Part shown: positions 41,200 to 50,500 of the stretch, piece after piece
Layout of the letters: each line of letters opens with the position of its first letter
Numbering within the stretch: the stretch's first letter is position 1
NCBI RefSeq assembly: GCF_004103695.1
Contig: NZ_CP035280.1
Coordinates: forward strand, 2,418,001-2,482,000
Direction: 5' to 3'
Source of the DNA: Clostridium sp. JN-9
GTDB lineage: Bacteria > Bacillota > Clostridia > Clostridiales > Clostridiaceae
Length of the DNA stretch: 64,000 nucleotides
Position numbers and translations under genes: made by a program
Notes under the pieces: model-generated
Seen by the model: the letters and a program-made list of their open reading frames with translations, nothing else
Told to the model about the DNA's origin: nothing
Databases searched by the model: none

Positions 41200-42723
41200 T
41201 TAGTATTTTATTTTAACTTCCTTTTCGGTATTTCTAAGCAGTTCTCCTGTGGATATTAATTTTTCGCATTTATCCAGTTCTACATACATTACCTTATCAT
41301 TATCAATAAAATCCACATATTTTCTTACGGTGTCATAGGCTGCCTGGGTACCTTTGCCAAGCTTAAATCCTTGTCTGAAGTCTATTGCCTGACAGGCTGC
41401 CATAATTTCTGTGGCAAGCACTCTTCTTGCATTTCCAACTATGTCTCTTGCCTTTCTTGCAGCTATAGTTCCCATACTTACGTGATCCTCCTGATTTGCA
41501 GAGGAAGGTATGGAATCCACTGAGGCAGGATGAGCCAGCACCTTATTTTCTGAAACAAGAGATGCTGCAGCATACTGTGTTATCATAAATCCTGAATTTA
41601 ATCCTCCATGCTTAACTAAAAATGGAGGAAGATCATTTAACTGATAATTAATAAGTCTTTCCAGTCTTCTTTCGGATATATCAGCAAGTTCAGCACAGGC
41701 AATTCCAAGAAAATCAAATGGTAATGCCATAGGTTCGCCATGGAAATTCCCTCCTGAAATCACATCTCCTTCTCTTGTAACAATAGGATTATCCGTAGCT
41801 GAATTTATTTCAATTTCAACTTTTTCTTTAACATAATTAACTGCATCTTTGGATGCACCATGAACCTGAGGTACACATCTTAGTGAATATGCATCCTGTA
41901 CTCTAAGCTGACCCTGTCTTGTTATAAATGTACTGCCTTCAGTAAGACTCAGCATATTTGCAGCTGTATCCATTTGTCCTTTATGAGGTCTTATTTTGTG
42001 TATTCTTGGGTCAAAGGCATCCTTAATGCCCCTAAGTGCTTCAATAGTAAGTGCTGCTGCAATGTCGCTTACTTTTAAAAGATCTATAGCTTCCATTAAA
42101 GCCAGAGAACCTACACCTGTCATTACCTGAGTTCCATTTATAAGAGCAAGGCCTTCCTTAGCAACCAGCTCCACTACATTTATATCTGCCTTATGCATTG
42201 CATCTTTTCCATCCAGAACTTCTCCTTTATATTCAGCTTTTCCATAGCCAAGCATAGGAAGCACCATATGTGCAAGAGGAGCAAGATCTCCTGAAGCTCC
42301 CAGTGATCCTTTCTCTGGTATAACAGGATGAACACCCTTATTCAGCATTTCTATAAGTGTATTTAATGTACTAAGTCTTATTCCTGAATATCCTTTTGAA
42401 AGTGCATTTGCTCTAAGCAGCATAACACATCTTACAACATCCTTTGGCAAGGGCTTTCCAGTACCGCAGGCATGAGACAATATTAAATTTTTCTGTAAAG
42501 TCTTGCTGTCCTCCTTTGAAATAGTCACATCAGCAAACTTTCCAAATCCAGTTGTAATACCATAGATAACCTTATTATTTTCTACAATGTCATCAACAAT
42601 TTTCCTCGAACTGGTTACCATTTTTTCAGCATCTTCACTTAATTCTACCTTTGCATTGTTTATGCATACATCTTTTATGTTTTCTAATGTTAAATGATTC
42701 CCATCCAAATAAACAGTATCCAT
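41200..42723 (-). CDS. hutH: histidine ammonia-lyase
   Basis: 507 aa. The MIO cofactor tripeptide Ala-Ser-Gly is in GSLGASGDLAPLAH (about 140-153). Other signatures are YGITTGFG, QDAYSLRCVPQVHGASKD, NSATDNPIV, GNFHGEP and SSANQEDHVSMG. It eliminates ammonia from histidine to give urocanate. First gene of the operon, with a CodY-like box upstream. A urocanate hydratase gene (hutU), needed for the next step, is not in the operon or in this window. Confidence 0.95.
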   Translation of the reverse strand: MDTVYLDGNHLTLENIKDVCINNAKVELSEDAEKMVTSSRKIVDDIVENNKVIYGITTGFGKFADVTISKEDSKTLQKNLILSHACGTGKPLPKDVVRCVMLLRANALSKGYSGIRLSTLNTLIEMLNKGVHPVIPEKGSLGASGDLAPLAHMVLPMLGYGKAEYKGEVLDGKDAMHKADINVVELVAKEGLALINGTQVMTGVGSLALMEAIDLLKVSDIAAALTIEALRGIKDAFDPRIHKIRPHKGQMDTAANMLSLTEGSTFITRQGQLRVQDAYSLRCVPQVHGASKDAVNYVKEKVEIEINSATDNPIVTREGDVISGGNFHGEPMALPFDFLGIACAELADISERRLERLINYQLNDLPPFLVKHGGLNSGFMITQYAAASLVSENKVLAHPASVDSIPSSANQEDHVSMGTIAARKARDIVGNARRVLATEIMAACQAIDFRQGFKLGKGTQAAYDTVRKYVDFIDNDKVMYVELDKCEKLISTGELLRNTEKEVKIKY

Positions 42724-42809
42724 ATTTTATCCCCTTTTCATATATATTTTGTGCTTATACTATTTATATTCTTTAAAAAATTGCATTAACCTTTATTTTA
42801 TCTCATTTG

Positions 42810-42824
42810 AATATTCTGAATATT
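42810..42824. promoter_or_regulatory. CodY-box-like site upstream of hutH
   Basis: AATATTCTGAATATT is a perfect 7+1+7 inverted repeat and matches the CodY consensus AATTTTCWGAAAATT at 13 of 15 positions. It lies 86 bases before the hutH ATG. CodY represses hut genes in Bacillus when branched-chain amino acids and GTP are high. Confidence 0.5.
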
Positions 42825-42924
42825 TTTAACACACTGTCACTTTATCATAATAATGCAATATATATTGCTTTATTTTAAATTTTATTTTAAAATATAAATA
42901 GGAAAATATTGGTACACCACATAA

Positions 42925-42946
42925 GCATTGATTTTAATGCTATAAT
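42925..42946 (+). promoter_or_regulatory. promoter of the serine hydrolase gene
   Basis: A perfect TATAAT (42941-42946) is preceded directly by the inverted repeat GCATT-GATTTT-AATGC (42925-42940), an operator-like position. The -35 is not clear. Confidence 0.45.
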
Positions 42947-42985
42947 GGTATAAAAGATTAATTTATAGAAAGGCAAGGCTATAAA

Positions 42986-43882
42986 ATGCTTGATAAATTT
43001 ATTGAAAAGTCCAAAAATTTAAATCTATACAGCATTGTAGTGCTGAAAAACGGGGAAAAAATAGCTGAACATCACTGGGCTAAGGAGATTAGAAGAAATC
43101 AGTATTCAGCTACAAAAAGCTTTACCTCTACAGCTATTGGAATGGCTATAGATGAAGGACTTCTTAAGCTGCAGAATAAAATTATGGATTATTTTGAAAA
43201 TGACATTCCAGGCAATCTGCCAAAGCTTCAGCTTCAGAGACTTAAAAAATTAACTATTGAAGATCTTTTAATGATGGCAGCAGGGTATAAGGATCCAGGC
43301 TTGATGGCTGAAAGAAAAAGCTTAAAAAACAAAAACTGGATTCAGTTTGCTTTGTCAATGCCTCTTTACTTTGATGCAAAACAACAATTCACATATACTA
43401 ACTGTACTGCTTATCTGGCTGGAGTTATTTTGGAAAAAGCTGCAGGCTGCTCCTTAATTGACTACCTTATGCCAAGATTATTTAAGCCTCTTGGAATTCC
43501 ACGTCCTGACTGTGAATTCTGTCCGCAGGGTCACGTTTTCGGAGCCAGTGGTTTAATGCTGACGGCAAATGAACTTGCTAAGTTTGGACAACTATACCTG
43601 CAGAAGGGTGAATATAATGGAAAACAGTTAATTTCTAAAGATTGGGTGCAGCAGGCAACAAAAAAACAGATAAACACAGGCTATGGCCCTTTGGATAACC
43701 GCATGGGCTACGGTTACTTTTTCTGGAGAGGCAGTCATAACTCATACAGAGCCAGCGGAATGAATGGACAATCCGCCATTGTTTTAGAGGATAAAAATGC
43801 AGTTATTGCCATTAATGCAAATGAGAAAAATACTCAGGCCATAAGGGACTGCATGTGGGAGAACATATATCCCGAACTATAA
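42986..43882 (+). CDS. serine hydrolase, beta-lactamase/class C fold
   Basis: 298 aa. SxxK motif in YSATKSFTSTAIG (about 46-58), Tyr-x-Asn-like YTNCTAYLAG and a late RASGMNGQS-type turn in place of KTG. No signal peptide is visible, so it probably acts inside the cell, like many esterase-type members of this family (AmpC/EstB-like). Substrate unknown. Transcribed divergently from hutH and closed by a clear terminator. Confidence 0.82.
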   Translation: MLDKFIEKSKNLNLYSIVVLKNGEKIAEHHWAKEIRRNQYSATKSFTSTAIGMAIDEGLLKLQNKIMDYFENDIPGNLPKLQLQRLKKLTIEDLLMMAAGYKDPGLMAERKSLKNKNWIQFALSMPLYFDAKQQFTYTNCTAYLAGVILEKAAGCSLIDYLMPRLFKPLGIPRPDCEFCPQGHVFGASGLMLTANELAKFGQLYLQKGEYNGKQLISKDWVQQATKKQINTGYGPLDNRMGYGYFFWRGSHNSYRASGMNGQSAIVLEDKNAVIAINANEKNTQAIRDCMWENIYPEL

Positions 43883-43897
43883 TATGACAAAATATAC

Positions 43898-43935
43898 GGA
43901 CTATATCACTATTTTTATGATATAGTCCTTTTTTT
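43898..43935 (+). terminator. terminator of the serine hydrolase gene
   Basis: GGACTATATCA pairs with TGATATAGTCC (11 bp) followed by T7; it overlaps the end of the convergent EamA gene. Confidence 0.92.
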
Positions 43936-44821
43936 AATTTTCTGCAGGTTCTTTTAAAGTATTATCTTTTACTAAAAGCAGTACTGAAGCAATGACCAGT
44001 GCACTTCCTATTATCATATTCAATGATAATTTTTCCTTTAAAATCAAAAATCCCAGTATTATACTTACAATAGGCTCCAGAGTACTTAAAATGGCTGCCC
44101 TGGATGGTCCTATAATTCTTACACCTTTCAAAAATGACATAAGAGCTACAACTGTAGATATAAATGCCAGTAAAATAATGCATATTAAAGCATAAAAATC
44201 TATTCTTAAATCCAGTGCCGAAGTGGACACTCCAAGTAAAAACATTATAATGCTGGAGGTTACGGAAAGATAAAAAATCATAACATAGCTGTTAATTTTC
44301 TTTGCTTTATCTGTGGAAATTCCAAGCACATAAAGTGAATAAAATATAGCTGAAGCAAATGCAAATGAAACTCCTGTAATGTTAATGCTCTGATTTTTTA
44401 TCTCAATTAAAATAAATACTCCAATTAAGGACAGCAGCAGGGATACAATTTTTCTGCCATAAAGCTTTTCCTTATATAAAAATCTGGACATTAGTGTAAC
44501 TATGGCAGGATATGTGTAAAGAAGATTTGTAGCCACGCCAACTGATACATAGTTATAAGAAATAAATAAGCACAAAGCAGTGGCTGAATATCCAAATAAC
44601 CCCAGCATAATTACCATTAAAATCTGTTTCATGTTTAATTTAAGTGATATCTTTTTATTTAAAATTATATAAAGTAAAATAAAGGCTGCAAATAAAAATC
44701 GTAAAAACAGCACTGTATATGTAGTTGCTCCTCTTCCATAGGCTAACTTTGCCAGAACGGGCATTACACCAAATGCCGTTGAGGCTAATATTATGTCCAA
44801 ATCACCCTGTATGTTTTTCAT
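43934..44821 (-). CDS. EamA/DMT-family transporter
   Basis: 295 aa with ten predicted TM helices in two five-helix repeats, the EamA duplication. Both halves end with the conserved pattern ('PAIVTLMSRFLYKEKLYG' and 'EPIVSIILGFLILKEKLS'). Such carriers export or import amino acids, nucleosides or metabolites; substrate unknown. The ATG at 44821 follows TGGAGGTCATA; the longer reading begins within that site. It lies immediately after the MurJ-type gene (20 bases) on the same strand. Confidence 0.88.
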   Translation of the reverse strand: MKNIQGDLDIILASTAFGVMPVLAKLAYGRGATTYTVLFLRFLFAAFILLYIILNKKISLKLNMKQILMVIMLGLFGYSATALCLFISYNYVSVGVATNLLYTYPAIVTLMSRFLYKEKLYGRKIVSLLLSLIGVFILIEIKNQSINITGVSFAFASAIFYSLYVLGISTDKAKKINSYVMIFYLSVTSSIIMFLLGVSTSALDLRIDFYALICIILLAFISTVVALMSFLKGVRIIGPSRAAILSTLEPIVSIILGFLILKEKLSLNMIIGSALVIASVLLLVKDNTLKEPAEN

Positions 44822-44841
44822 TATGACCTCCATCTTATTCC

Positions 44842-46395
44842 CTAATTTTCAGCTCCATGAGAGCCCATATTAAATATATCCTTTAATTCTTTTACCTTAA
44901 GCATATAAGCACTAATAACATATACCGGCACAGCAGCTATTACTGATATTAAAATAATAATTAAATTTCCCTTCATGGTTAGTGCCAGGTGTGCACCAAG
45001 GAACTTGTATATTATGTATACCACTGCCCCCATAACTGCTGAAGCTATTAGTATTTTAACAAATTCAGTAATTATATTTTTTACATTTATGCCTTTTACC
45101 TTTTTATTAAGATTGTAGAAAAGTAAAAGTGTTATCATACCCGTGGAAATTGATGCTGCCAGAGTTAATCCAGAAACATTCATGAATTTTACAAGTATAG
45201 AGCTTAGAATAAAATTAAGTATTATGCCGAAAAAACTGTTTATCATGGGGGTTTTTGTGTCCTTTAAGGAATAAAAGGCTCTGCTTAAAATATCCCTTAA
45301 GCCGTAAAATATTATAGCCGGTGAAAAGAAAAGCAGTGCTTGTGCAGTTTTAACTACTGAGCTCTCCAGGAACTGGCCTCTTTTAAATATTACACTTATA
45401 ATAGGTACTCTTAAAACAATTATTCCAACTGCTGCAGGTATAAGAATTAGAAATATCATATTAATGGATTTTCCAAGAGCCTTATTGTATTCAGAATTAT
45501 TTCTGTTGACAGCATGAGTAGCCAAAGTAGGATATATCACTGTTGAAATTGCTACTGCAAACACCTCATATACCAGCATAGTTACTTTATTTGAGAAATC
45601 AAGTATTGAAACTGCTCCCTCATATAAATTTGTGGCAAAGGATCTGTTTATAAACATATTTATCTGAATTAAGGATGTACTTATAATAATAGGAAGCATT
45701 AATTTAAATAATCTTATAATGTCCTTGTCCTTAAAATCCAGTATAAATTTATATTTATATCCTAAAGCCTTAAACCTTGGCACATTTATTATGTACTGTG
45801 CGAAAAATCCAAGCACTGTTGCCACTCCAAAACCTAAAATGCCATATTTATCAGGTAAAAAAACAAGATAAATCACATATATTAAATTTGATGCTATGGA
45901 CATGGCTGAGGGTTCAAAAAAATACTTATGAGCCTGCAGCACTCCTGTAATAATGCTCTGCATGCCAACAAATATAAGAGAAAGGAACATAATCCTTATA
46001 ATCTGCACTGCCATACTGAATACAGCAGGATTTTTAGTAAATCCGGGAGCACAGATAATAATAATATATTTTGCAAAAATAATCCCAAGAATGGTTACAA
46101 TTATTGTAAACAGCATGAATATATTTAACAGCTTATTTACATATTCATTTCCTTCTTTAAAGGTCTTTTTTTCAATATTTTCCGTATGTATTGGAATAAA
46201 GGTGGTGGTCAGACCGTAGCCTATGCTTGTTAAAAGCATCACTGCACCAAAGGCAAACATATATATATCTGTCTCAATGGTGGTGCCGAACTTGGCTGCA
46301 ATTAATGCATCTCTTACAAATGCCAGTACCTTTCCAATAACAAGTAAAATCATTACTATAATAGAACTCTTAATTAATCTGCTGTTCTTTAGCAT
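44842..46395 (-). CDS. murJ: MurJ-type lipid flippase
   Basis: 517 aa, 14 predicted TM helices. N-terminal GKVLAFVRDALIAAKFGTTIETD carries the conserved Arg/Asp region of MurJ, and later segments (SRAFYSLKDTKTPMINSFFG) match the MurJ/MviN family rather than Wzx of other clades. MurJ moves lipid II across the membrane. Being embedded in a glycosyltransferase/polymer-ligase cluster, this copy could instead flip the lipid-linked surface polymer; a genome may have several MurJ-like genes. Confidence 0.85.
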   Translation of the reverse strand: MLKNSRLIKSSIIVMILLVIGKVLAFVRDALIAAKFGTTIETDIYMFAFGAVMLLTSIGYGLTTTFIPIHTENIEKKTFKEGNEYVNKLLNIFMLFTIIVTILGIIFAKYIIIICAPGFTKNPAVFSMAVQIIRIMFLSLIFVGMQSIITGVLQAHKYFFEPSAMSIASNLIYVIYLVFLPDKYGILGFGVATVLGFFAQYIINVPRFKALGYKYKFILDFKDKDIIRLFKLMLPIIISTSLIQINMFINRSFATNLYEGAVSILDFSNKVTMLVYEVFAVAISTVIYPTLATHAVNRNNSEYNKALGKSINMIFLILIPAAVGIIVLRVPIISVIFKRGQFLESSVVKTAQALLFFSPAIIFYGLRDILSRAFYSLKDTKTPMINSFFGIILNFILSSILVKFMNVSGLTLAASISTGMITLLLFYNLNKKVKGINVKNIITEFVKILIASAVMGAVVYIIYKFLGAHLALTMKGNLIIILISVIAAVPVYVISAYMLKVKELKDIFNMGSHGAEN

Positions 46396-46412
46396 AACTA
46401 CTCTCCAATTAT

Positions 46413-47501
46413 TTATTTACACAAGTCATGATAAAAATTATAATAATCTGTGCAAAACCTGTGTAATGTAAAATTCTTTTGTACTTCACTGTACAAATTA
46501 TTCCCCAGGAAATTTTCCTTTAAATTCTCCATTGCCTTTTTCATACTGCTGTACACAGCATCTGCGTTATTTTCGATTATAATCATTTCATTTTCAGTGA
46601 AGTTTAAATCCACATCTCCAACTTTTGTGCAGATAACAGGCTTTTTTAAAGCACCGCTTTCCAAAACCGTCAAAGGGGGCGCTCCACCCTCACTAATTGA
46701 AGTTAAAATGCTTATATCACAGGCATTTAATATGCCATAGGGATTGCTTTTAAAGCCTGTAAATATAACCTTATTTTGCAGATTTAAATCACCGCACTGC
46801 TGCCTCAGCTGATTTTCCAGAGGTCCGTCTCCAACTATAATAAGCTTAACATTCTCAAACTCACTGCTGAGCTTTTTGAAAGCATTTATTAAAAGCTTTT
46901 GATTTTTTACAGGATGCATCCTTGCTATATTAACAAATGCAATATCCTGCTCTGACATATTATACTGTGACCGTATTTCACTTCTGGTTTCCTTTATTTC
47001 AATCTCATTAATATTTATTCCATTGTTAATTACGTACTTACTGCCTTTAAAGCCCTTGTCATTAAGCAGTGTTTTAATGCTTTGAGAAACACATACAAAG
47101 CTTTTAAAGCTCTTTAAGCCTATATAACTCAGAGGAGTATATAAATATTTCTTCATTTTATTATTCATAAAATCATATCTGTAATCGCTGTGTATGGTGG
47201 CAGCAGTATGGCAGTTCAGCCTTCCATTTATAAACTTATGTATGGCAAAAGCTTTAGCTCCATGAAAATCCGCCACATCTATATTATTGTCATTAATGTA
47301 ATTGATTATATCATTATTATTAAGAGCATTGGGAAATAAAACATAATCATAATTCAAATGCTTTAATTTATCATAAAAACAGCCTGAACCTATACAGCCT
47401 ATTATATTATTGTAGTTTTCAAACTTGGACTTGCAGATATTTAAAACATGATTAGCTCCTCCACCGTTGTCATTTCCAGAAATTATATGTAATATTTTCA
47501 T
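46413..47501 (-). CDS. glycosyltransferase family 4-like
   Basis: 362 aa with a GT-B fold. N-terminal HIISGNDNGGGANHVLNI is the glycine-rich acceptor loop. The C-terminal donor half has VNIARMHPVKNQKLLINAF, IIVGDGPLENQL, VIFTGFKSNPYGIL and the E-x7-E-like ISEGGAPPLTVLESGALKKP. It should add a sugar to a lipid-linked glycan on the cytoplasmic face. Neighbours (TagA, MurJ, polymerase/ligase) place it in synthesis of a secondary wall polymer. Confidence 0.88.
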   Translation of the reverse strand: MKILHIISGNDNGGGANHVLNICKSKFENYNNIIGCIGSGCFYDKLKHLNYDYVLFPNALNNNDIINYINDNNIDVADFHGAKAFAIHKFINGRLNCHTAATIHSDYRYDFMNNKMKKYLYTPLSYIGLKSFKSFVCVSQSIKTLLNDKGFKGSKYVINNGININEIEIKETRSEIRSQYNMSEQDIAFVNIARMHPVKNQKLLINAFKKLSSEFENVKLIIVGDGPLENQLRQQCGDLNLQNKVIFTGFKSNPYGILNACDISILTSISEGGAPPLTVLESGALKKPVICTKVGDVDLNFTENEMIIIENNADAVYSSMKKAMENLKENFLGNNLYSEVQKNFTLHRFCTDYYNFYHDLCK

Positions 47502-47514
47502 AACATCACCACAT

Positions 47515-48228
47515 TTAATTTTTTCTGCTTTTAATTACCATAAATAAAAACTTAGGTATACTCCATAGTCTTTTTATTCTCCATGGCTCCTTAAAAACCC
47601 TGTAAAGCCATTCAATACCCAGCTTTATCATCCATCTTGGGGCTCTTTTAACCTCACCTGCAAAAACATCAAAGCTTCCCCCAACTCCCATATATATTTT
47701 GCATGGAAGCTTATGCATATACATTGAAATAAATTTTTCCTGTCTGGGGCTTCCCATAGCAGCAAATATGGCATAGGGTCTTTTTGTATTAATTTCAGAA
47801 ATTAAATCATCACAGCTGTCTAAGTTAAAAAATCCATTCCTGTATCCGCAGATGTTAAGCTTGGTATACTTGTTAGTAAGGTTTGAAACACATTTTTCAA
47901 GGGTTCCCTGTTTTGTTCCCAAAAGATAAACAGACTTATTGTTTTCCTCACAGTATTTAAATATATCCTCTGTTAACTCTATACCTGCAATTTTCTCCTT
48001 TACAGGTTCTTTAACAATTTTTGCAGCTAAAACCACACCAACTCCATCTGGTATAATTACTGACTCAGGTGAGTTAAATTCATCAAACAGTTCCTTATTA
48101 TATAATCCATTAAATAATACTTCAGGGTTTCCTGAAATTATATTAACCTTATTAAATTTCTTTATGTAATTAAGCAGGCTTGATTTATCTTCATTATAAA
48201 CTTTATATCCTAAAATGTTTGAAAACAT
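47515..48228 (-). CDS. WecG/TagA/CpsF family glycosyltransferase
   Basis: 237 aa GT26. Family motifs: NIISGNPEVLFNGLYN, VIIPDGVGVVLAAK (catalytic Asp), VYLLGTKQGTLEK, IFAAMGSPRQEKFI and MGVGGSFDVFAGEVKRAPRW. TagA adds N-acetylmannosamine to lipid-linked GlcNAc, the committed step to teichoic-acid-like linkage units; relatives build other wall glycans. The ATG at 48228 follows TGGAGGAAG. Overlaps the upstream ligase gene region with no gap. Confidence 0.9.
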   Translation of the reverse strand: MFSNILGYKVYNEDKSSLLNYIKKFNKVNIISGNPEVLFNGLYNKELFDEFNSPESVIIPDGVGVVLAAKIVKEPVKEKIAGIELTEDIFKYCEENNKSVYLLGTKQGTLEKCVSNLTNKYTKLNICGYRNGFFNLDSCDDLISEINTKRPYAIFAAMGSPRQEKFISMYMHKLPCKIYMGVGGSFDVFAGEVKRAPRWMIKLGIEWLYRVFKEPWRIKRLWSIPKFLFMVIKSRKN

Positions 48229-48239
48229 ATCTTCCTCCA

Positions 48240-49457
48240 TTATCTATCGCATAAGCCTATGAATATCCAGAAAAATACTGCTATTTTAGGAACAAATAAA
48301 AGATTATCTGAAAAATTCATAAATAAGAATGCCACTGCTGAAGCAAAAAAACCTGTATAAAAAGTCTTTTTAACAAAGCTTTCAGAATACTTTAATGTAT
48401 TATATATCTTCATAAGTAAAGTTATAATCACTGCTGCAAAAGTTATTCCTCCTGGAATTCCAAGCTCTGTTTCCACCTTCAGATAGGAATTGTGTACAGG
48501 ATACCTTGAAAAATCAGCATAAGAGAGCTCAGGATATTTCTTCACATATTCATCATAATAGCTCACATAATTGCCATTTCCTACACCAAATACAGGGTGA
48601 TCCTTAATCATTTTAATAGCTGTTTTCCACAATTTTAATCTTGCTGCATCCAATGTACTGTTGCCTATATCTTTTATTCTGGAACTGATCCTGGGAATAA
48701 AATACGCTGCTACTCCTAAAATTCCAATAGGAATAAGGAGTTTTATGCTGTATATAATAGTCAGTGTCAAAAGTCCAATACCAACTCCCACAAAAGCATT
48801 TCTTGACCCTGTCAATACTATGCTGCATAAAATTAAAACAACTAATACTGAATACATTATCTTAAGTAACTTTGCTTTTTCCTTAATGGCAAACATAATT
48901 ACAGGGAAAATGCTCATAACAAGAAAGGCAGCAAAGGAATTAGGATTTTCAAAGGTAGATGCTATTCTTTCCATTTTAATTCCATTAAAAACATAATAGT
49001 ATTTGTGTTCAAGTCCAAGGCCTGTTACAGCTTGAATTATTCCAATTAAACATGTAACAAATACTGATGAGAAATAACATAATTTTATTTTCTTAAAGTA
49101 CTTTTCCTCTCCATAATTAAGCTTAAGCATAATAATCAAGACAAAATAAGAAAAAAATCTCAGTGTTTCAGATAATGCCAGTGATTTTTCCTTTGCGTAC
49201 AGCACTGAAAAAGCCATTACAATGGTAAGACATAACATGGATATGAGAAAAATATCACTAAACATGCATCTAATTATATCCTTCACTGATACCCGTTTTT
49301 GAAGCAGTGCGGCAAAAAAAGTTAAAAATATTATAAGCAGCAGCAGATCTGCCACTGAGCCTTTGTTCTTTATAGTTAAATTATACGGTATTACTGGTAC
49401 AATGAATATATAAATACAAATAAGTATATAGCTGATTTTATACATTTGCTTTTTCAT
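48240..49457 (-). CDS. O-antigen ligase/polymerase (Wzy/WaaL-like)
   Basis: 405 aa with about ten TM helices and the Wzy_C-type periplasmic loop (about 275-335: HPVFGVGNGNYVSYYDEYVK, later YPVHNSYLKVETELG). These enzymes polymerise or ligate lipid-linked glycans outside the membrane. With MurJ-like, TagA and GT4 genes alongside, a surface polymer of the wall is the likely product. The ATG at 49457 follows AAAGGG; upstream in-frame starts overlap that site. Confidence 0.85.
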   Translation of the reverse strand: MKKQMYKISYILICIYIFIVPVIPYNLTIKNKGSVADLLLLIIFLTFFAALLQKRVSVKDIIRCMFSDIFLISMLCLTIVMAFSVLYAKEKSLALSETLRFFSYFVLIIMLKLNYGEEKYFKKIKLCYFSSVFVTCLIGIIQAVTGLGLEHKYYYVFNGIKMERIASTFENPNSFAAFLVMSIFPVIMFAIKEKAKLLKIMYSVLVVLILCSIVLTGSRNAFVGVGIGLLTLTIIYSIKLLIPIGILGVAAYFIPRISSRIKDIGNSTLDAARLKLWKTAIKMIKDHPVFGVGNGNYVSYYDEYVKKYPELSYADFSRYPVHNSYLKVETELGIPGGITFAAVIITLLMKIYNTLKYSESFVKKTFYTGFFASAVAFLFMNFSDNLLFVPKIAVFFWIFIGLCDR

Positions 49458-49493
49458 GGCCATCACCCTTTTACTATTATTTATTAAAAAAGA

Positions 49494-49531
49494 ATAGAGG
49501 TTAACCTGATTATTGATGGTTTAACCTCTAT
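49494..49531 (-). terminator. terminator of the SLAP-protein transcript
   Basis: ATAGAGGTTAA pairs with TTAACCTCTAT (11 bp); on the minus strand it ends in TTCTTTTTT, about 130 bases after the SLAP stop. Confidence 0.85.
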
Positions 49532-49663
49532 CCTATATTAATAAGAGTTACAAAAACTTGAACAACAAATTAAACTTACCTAAATTTACTAATATACGAA
49601 TATTATAACACATCATAGTTTAAATTAGAATAGGTATTATGATTTTTCTATGATTTTTAATAT

Positions 49664-50473
49664 TTATTTAAATTCTACCCTGCACTTAGTAAAATCAAAC
49701 CTTCCAGGCCTGACTTCAGCCTGTTTGAACAAAAAGCTTACAACCTTAGCCTTGCCAGGATTTATGCTGTCAAGTTCAGGTACATTTGCAAATACCTTGC
49801 GGCATATTAGATTATTTGTTCCATCAAAAATGCTTACAGGCAGCTTTTCAACCTTAACAGGTTTTGTATTGCCATTTCTAAACAGCAGTGTACACATTAT
49901 ATCATCCTCAGGTGTAAACTCCAGCTTAAATAAAGAAATTGAAAACTCATTTGCCTTAAGTGTAGGCAGATTGTGAGCAAAATCCCTTAAAACACTTTCC
50001 TGTTCAAAAGAAAGGTCTGCAGGCATATTTTCAATTTCTGTATCCACAGAGTTAAATGCCTTCATTTGCTTGGTTGTATTGAACTTAATAGTGTAATCCT
50101 TGGATTCATCAAATACCACATCCTCTGGAATCTTAAAATTCACTGTAAAGTGCCTTGCACCATGGCCTTTAATTAATCCCTCATCTTTGAAATTAAAATT
50201 CTGGCTCATTACTGGGTTTTCTTTATCATCCATTATAACAAGAGGAATTTCCTCCATGGACAAGTTTGATTTCAGTCCATTTCTCACAAAAAATCCTGCC
50301 TCTAAATCATCATCATTTTTAGTAAAATAAGTAACATGAATATCTATGTCATTTTCCTTCAAAGGATGTTTATCATTTATTTCCTTTAATTCCTCTTCAA
50401 ATACACGTTTCTTTAGTTCTGACAATGATTGATTATTTCCTAAATCTAAAAATATTTCGCATTTGTTTTCCAT
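49664..50473 (-). CDS. SLAP-domain protein
   Basis: 269 aa, no signal peptide, starting MENKCEIFLDLGNNQSLSEL. Two similar SLAP-like modules follow (about 55-130, TYFTKNDDDLEAGFFVRNGL, and 195-269, LEFTPEDDIMCTLLFRNGN ... FANVPELDSINPGKAKVVSF). The family is linked to accessory Sec and S-layer assembly in Firmicutes. The ATG at 50473 follows GGGAGG; the longer start is inside that site. It sits between the polymer genes and the wall-bound proteins, which fits an S-layer/wall assembly role; mechanism unknown. Confidence 0.75.
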   Translation of the reverse strand: MENKCEIFLDLGNNQSLSELKKRVFEEELKEINDKHPLKENDIDIHVTYFTKNDDDLEAGFFVRNGLKSNLSMEEIPLVIMDDKENPVMSQNFNFKDEGLIKGHGARHFTVNFKIPEDVVFDESKDYTIKFNTTKQMKAFNSVDTEIENMPADLSFEQESVLRDFAHNLPTLKANEFSISLFKLEFTPEDDIMCTLLFRNGNTKPVKVEKLPVSIFDGTNNLICRKVFANVPELDSINPGKAKVVSFLFKQAEVRPGRFDFTKCRVEFK

Positions 50474-50500
50474 AAATGCCTCCCGCAACTATTTTATTTG

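Noticed and set aside
42724-42985. Riboswitch upstream of hutH
   Set aside because: The gap is AT-rich with short palindromes but no conserved riboswitch core or terminator before hutH.
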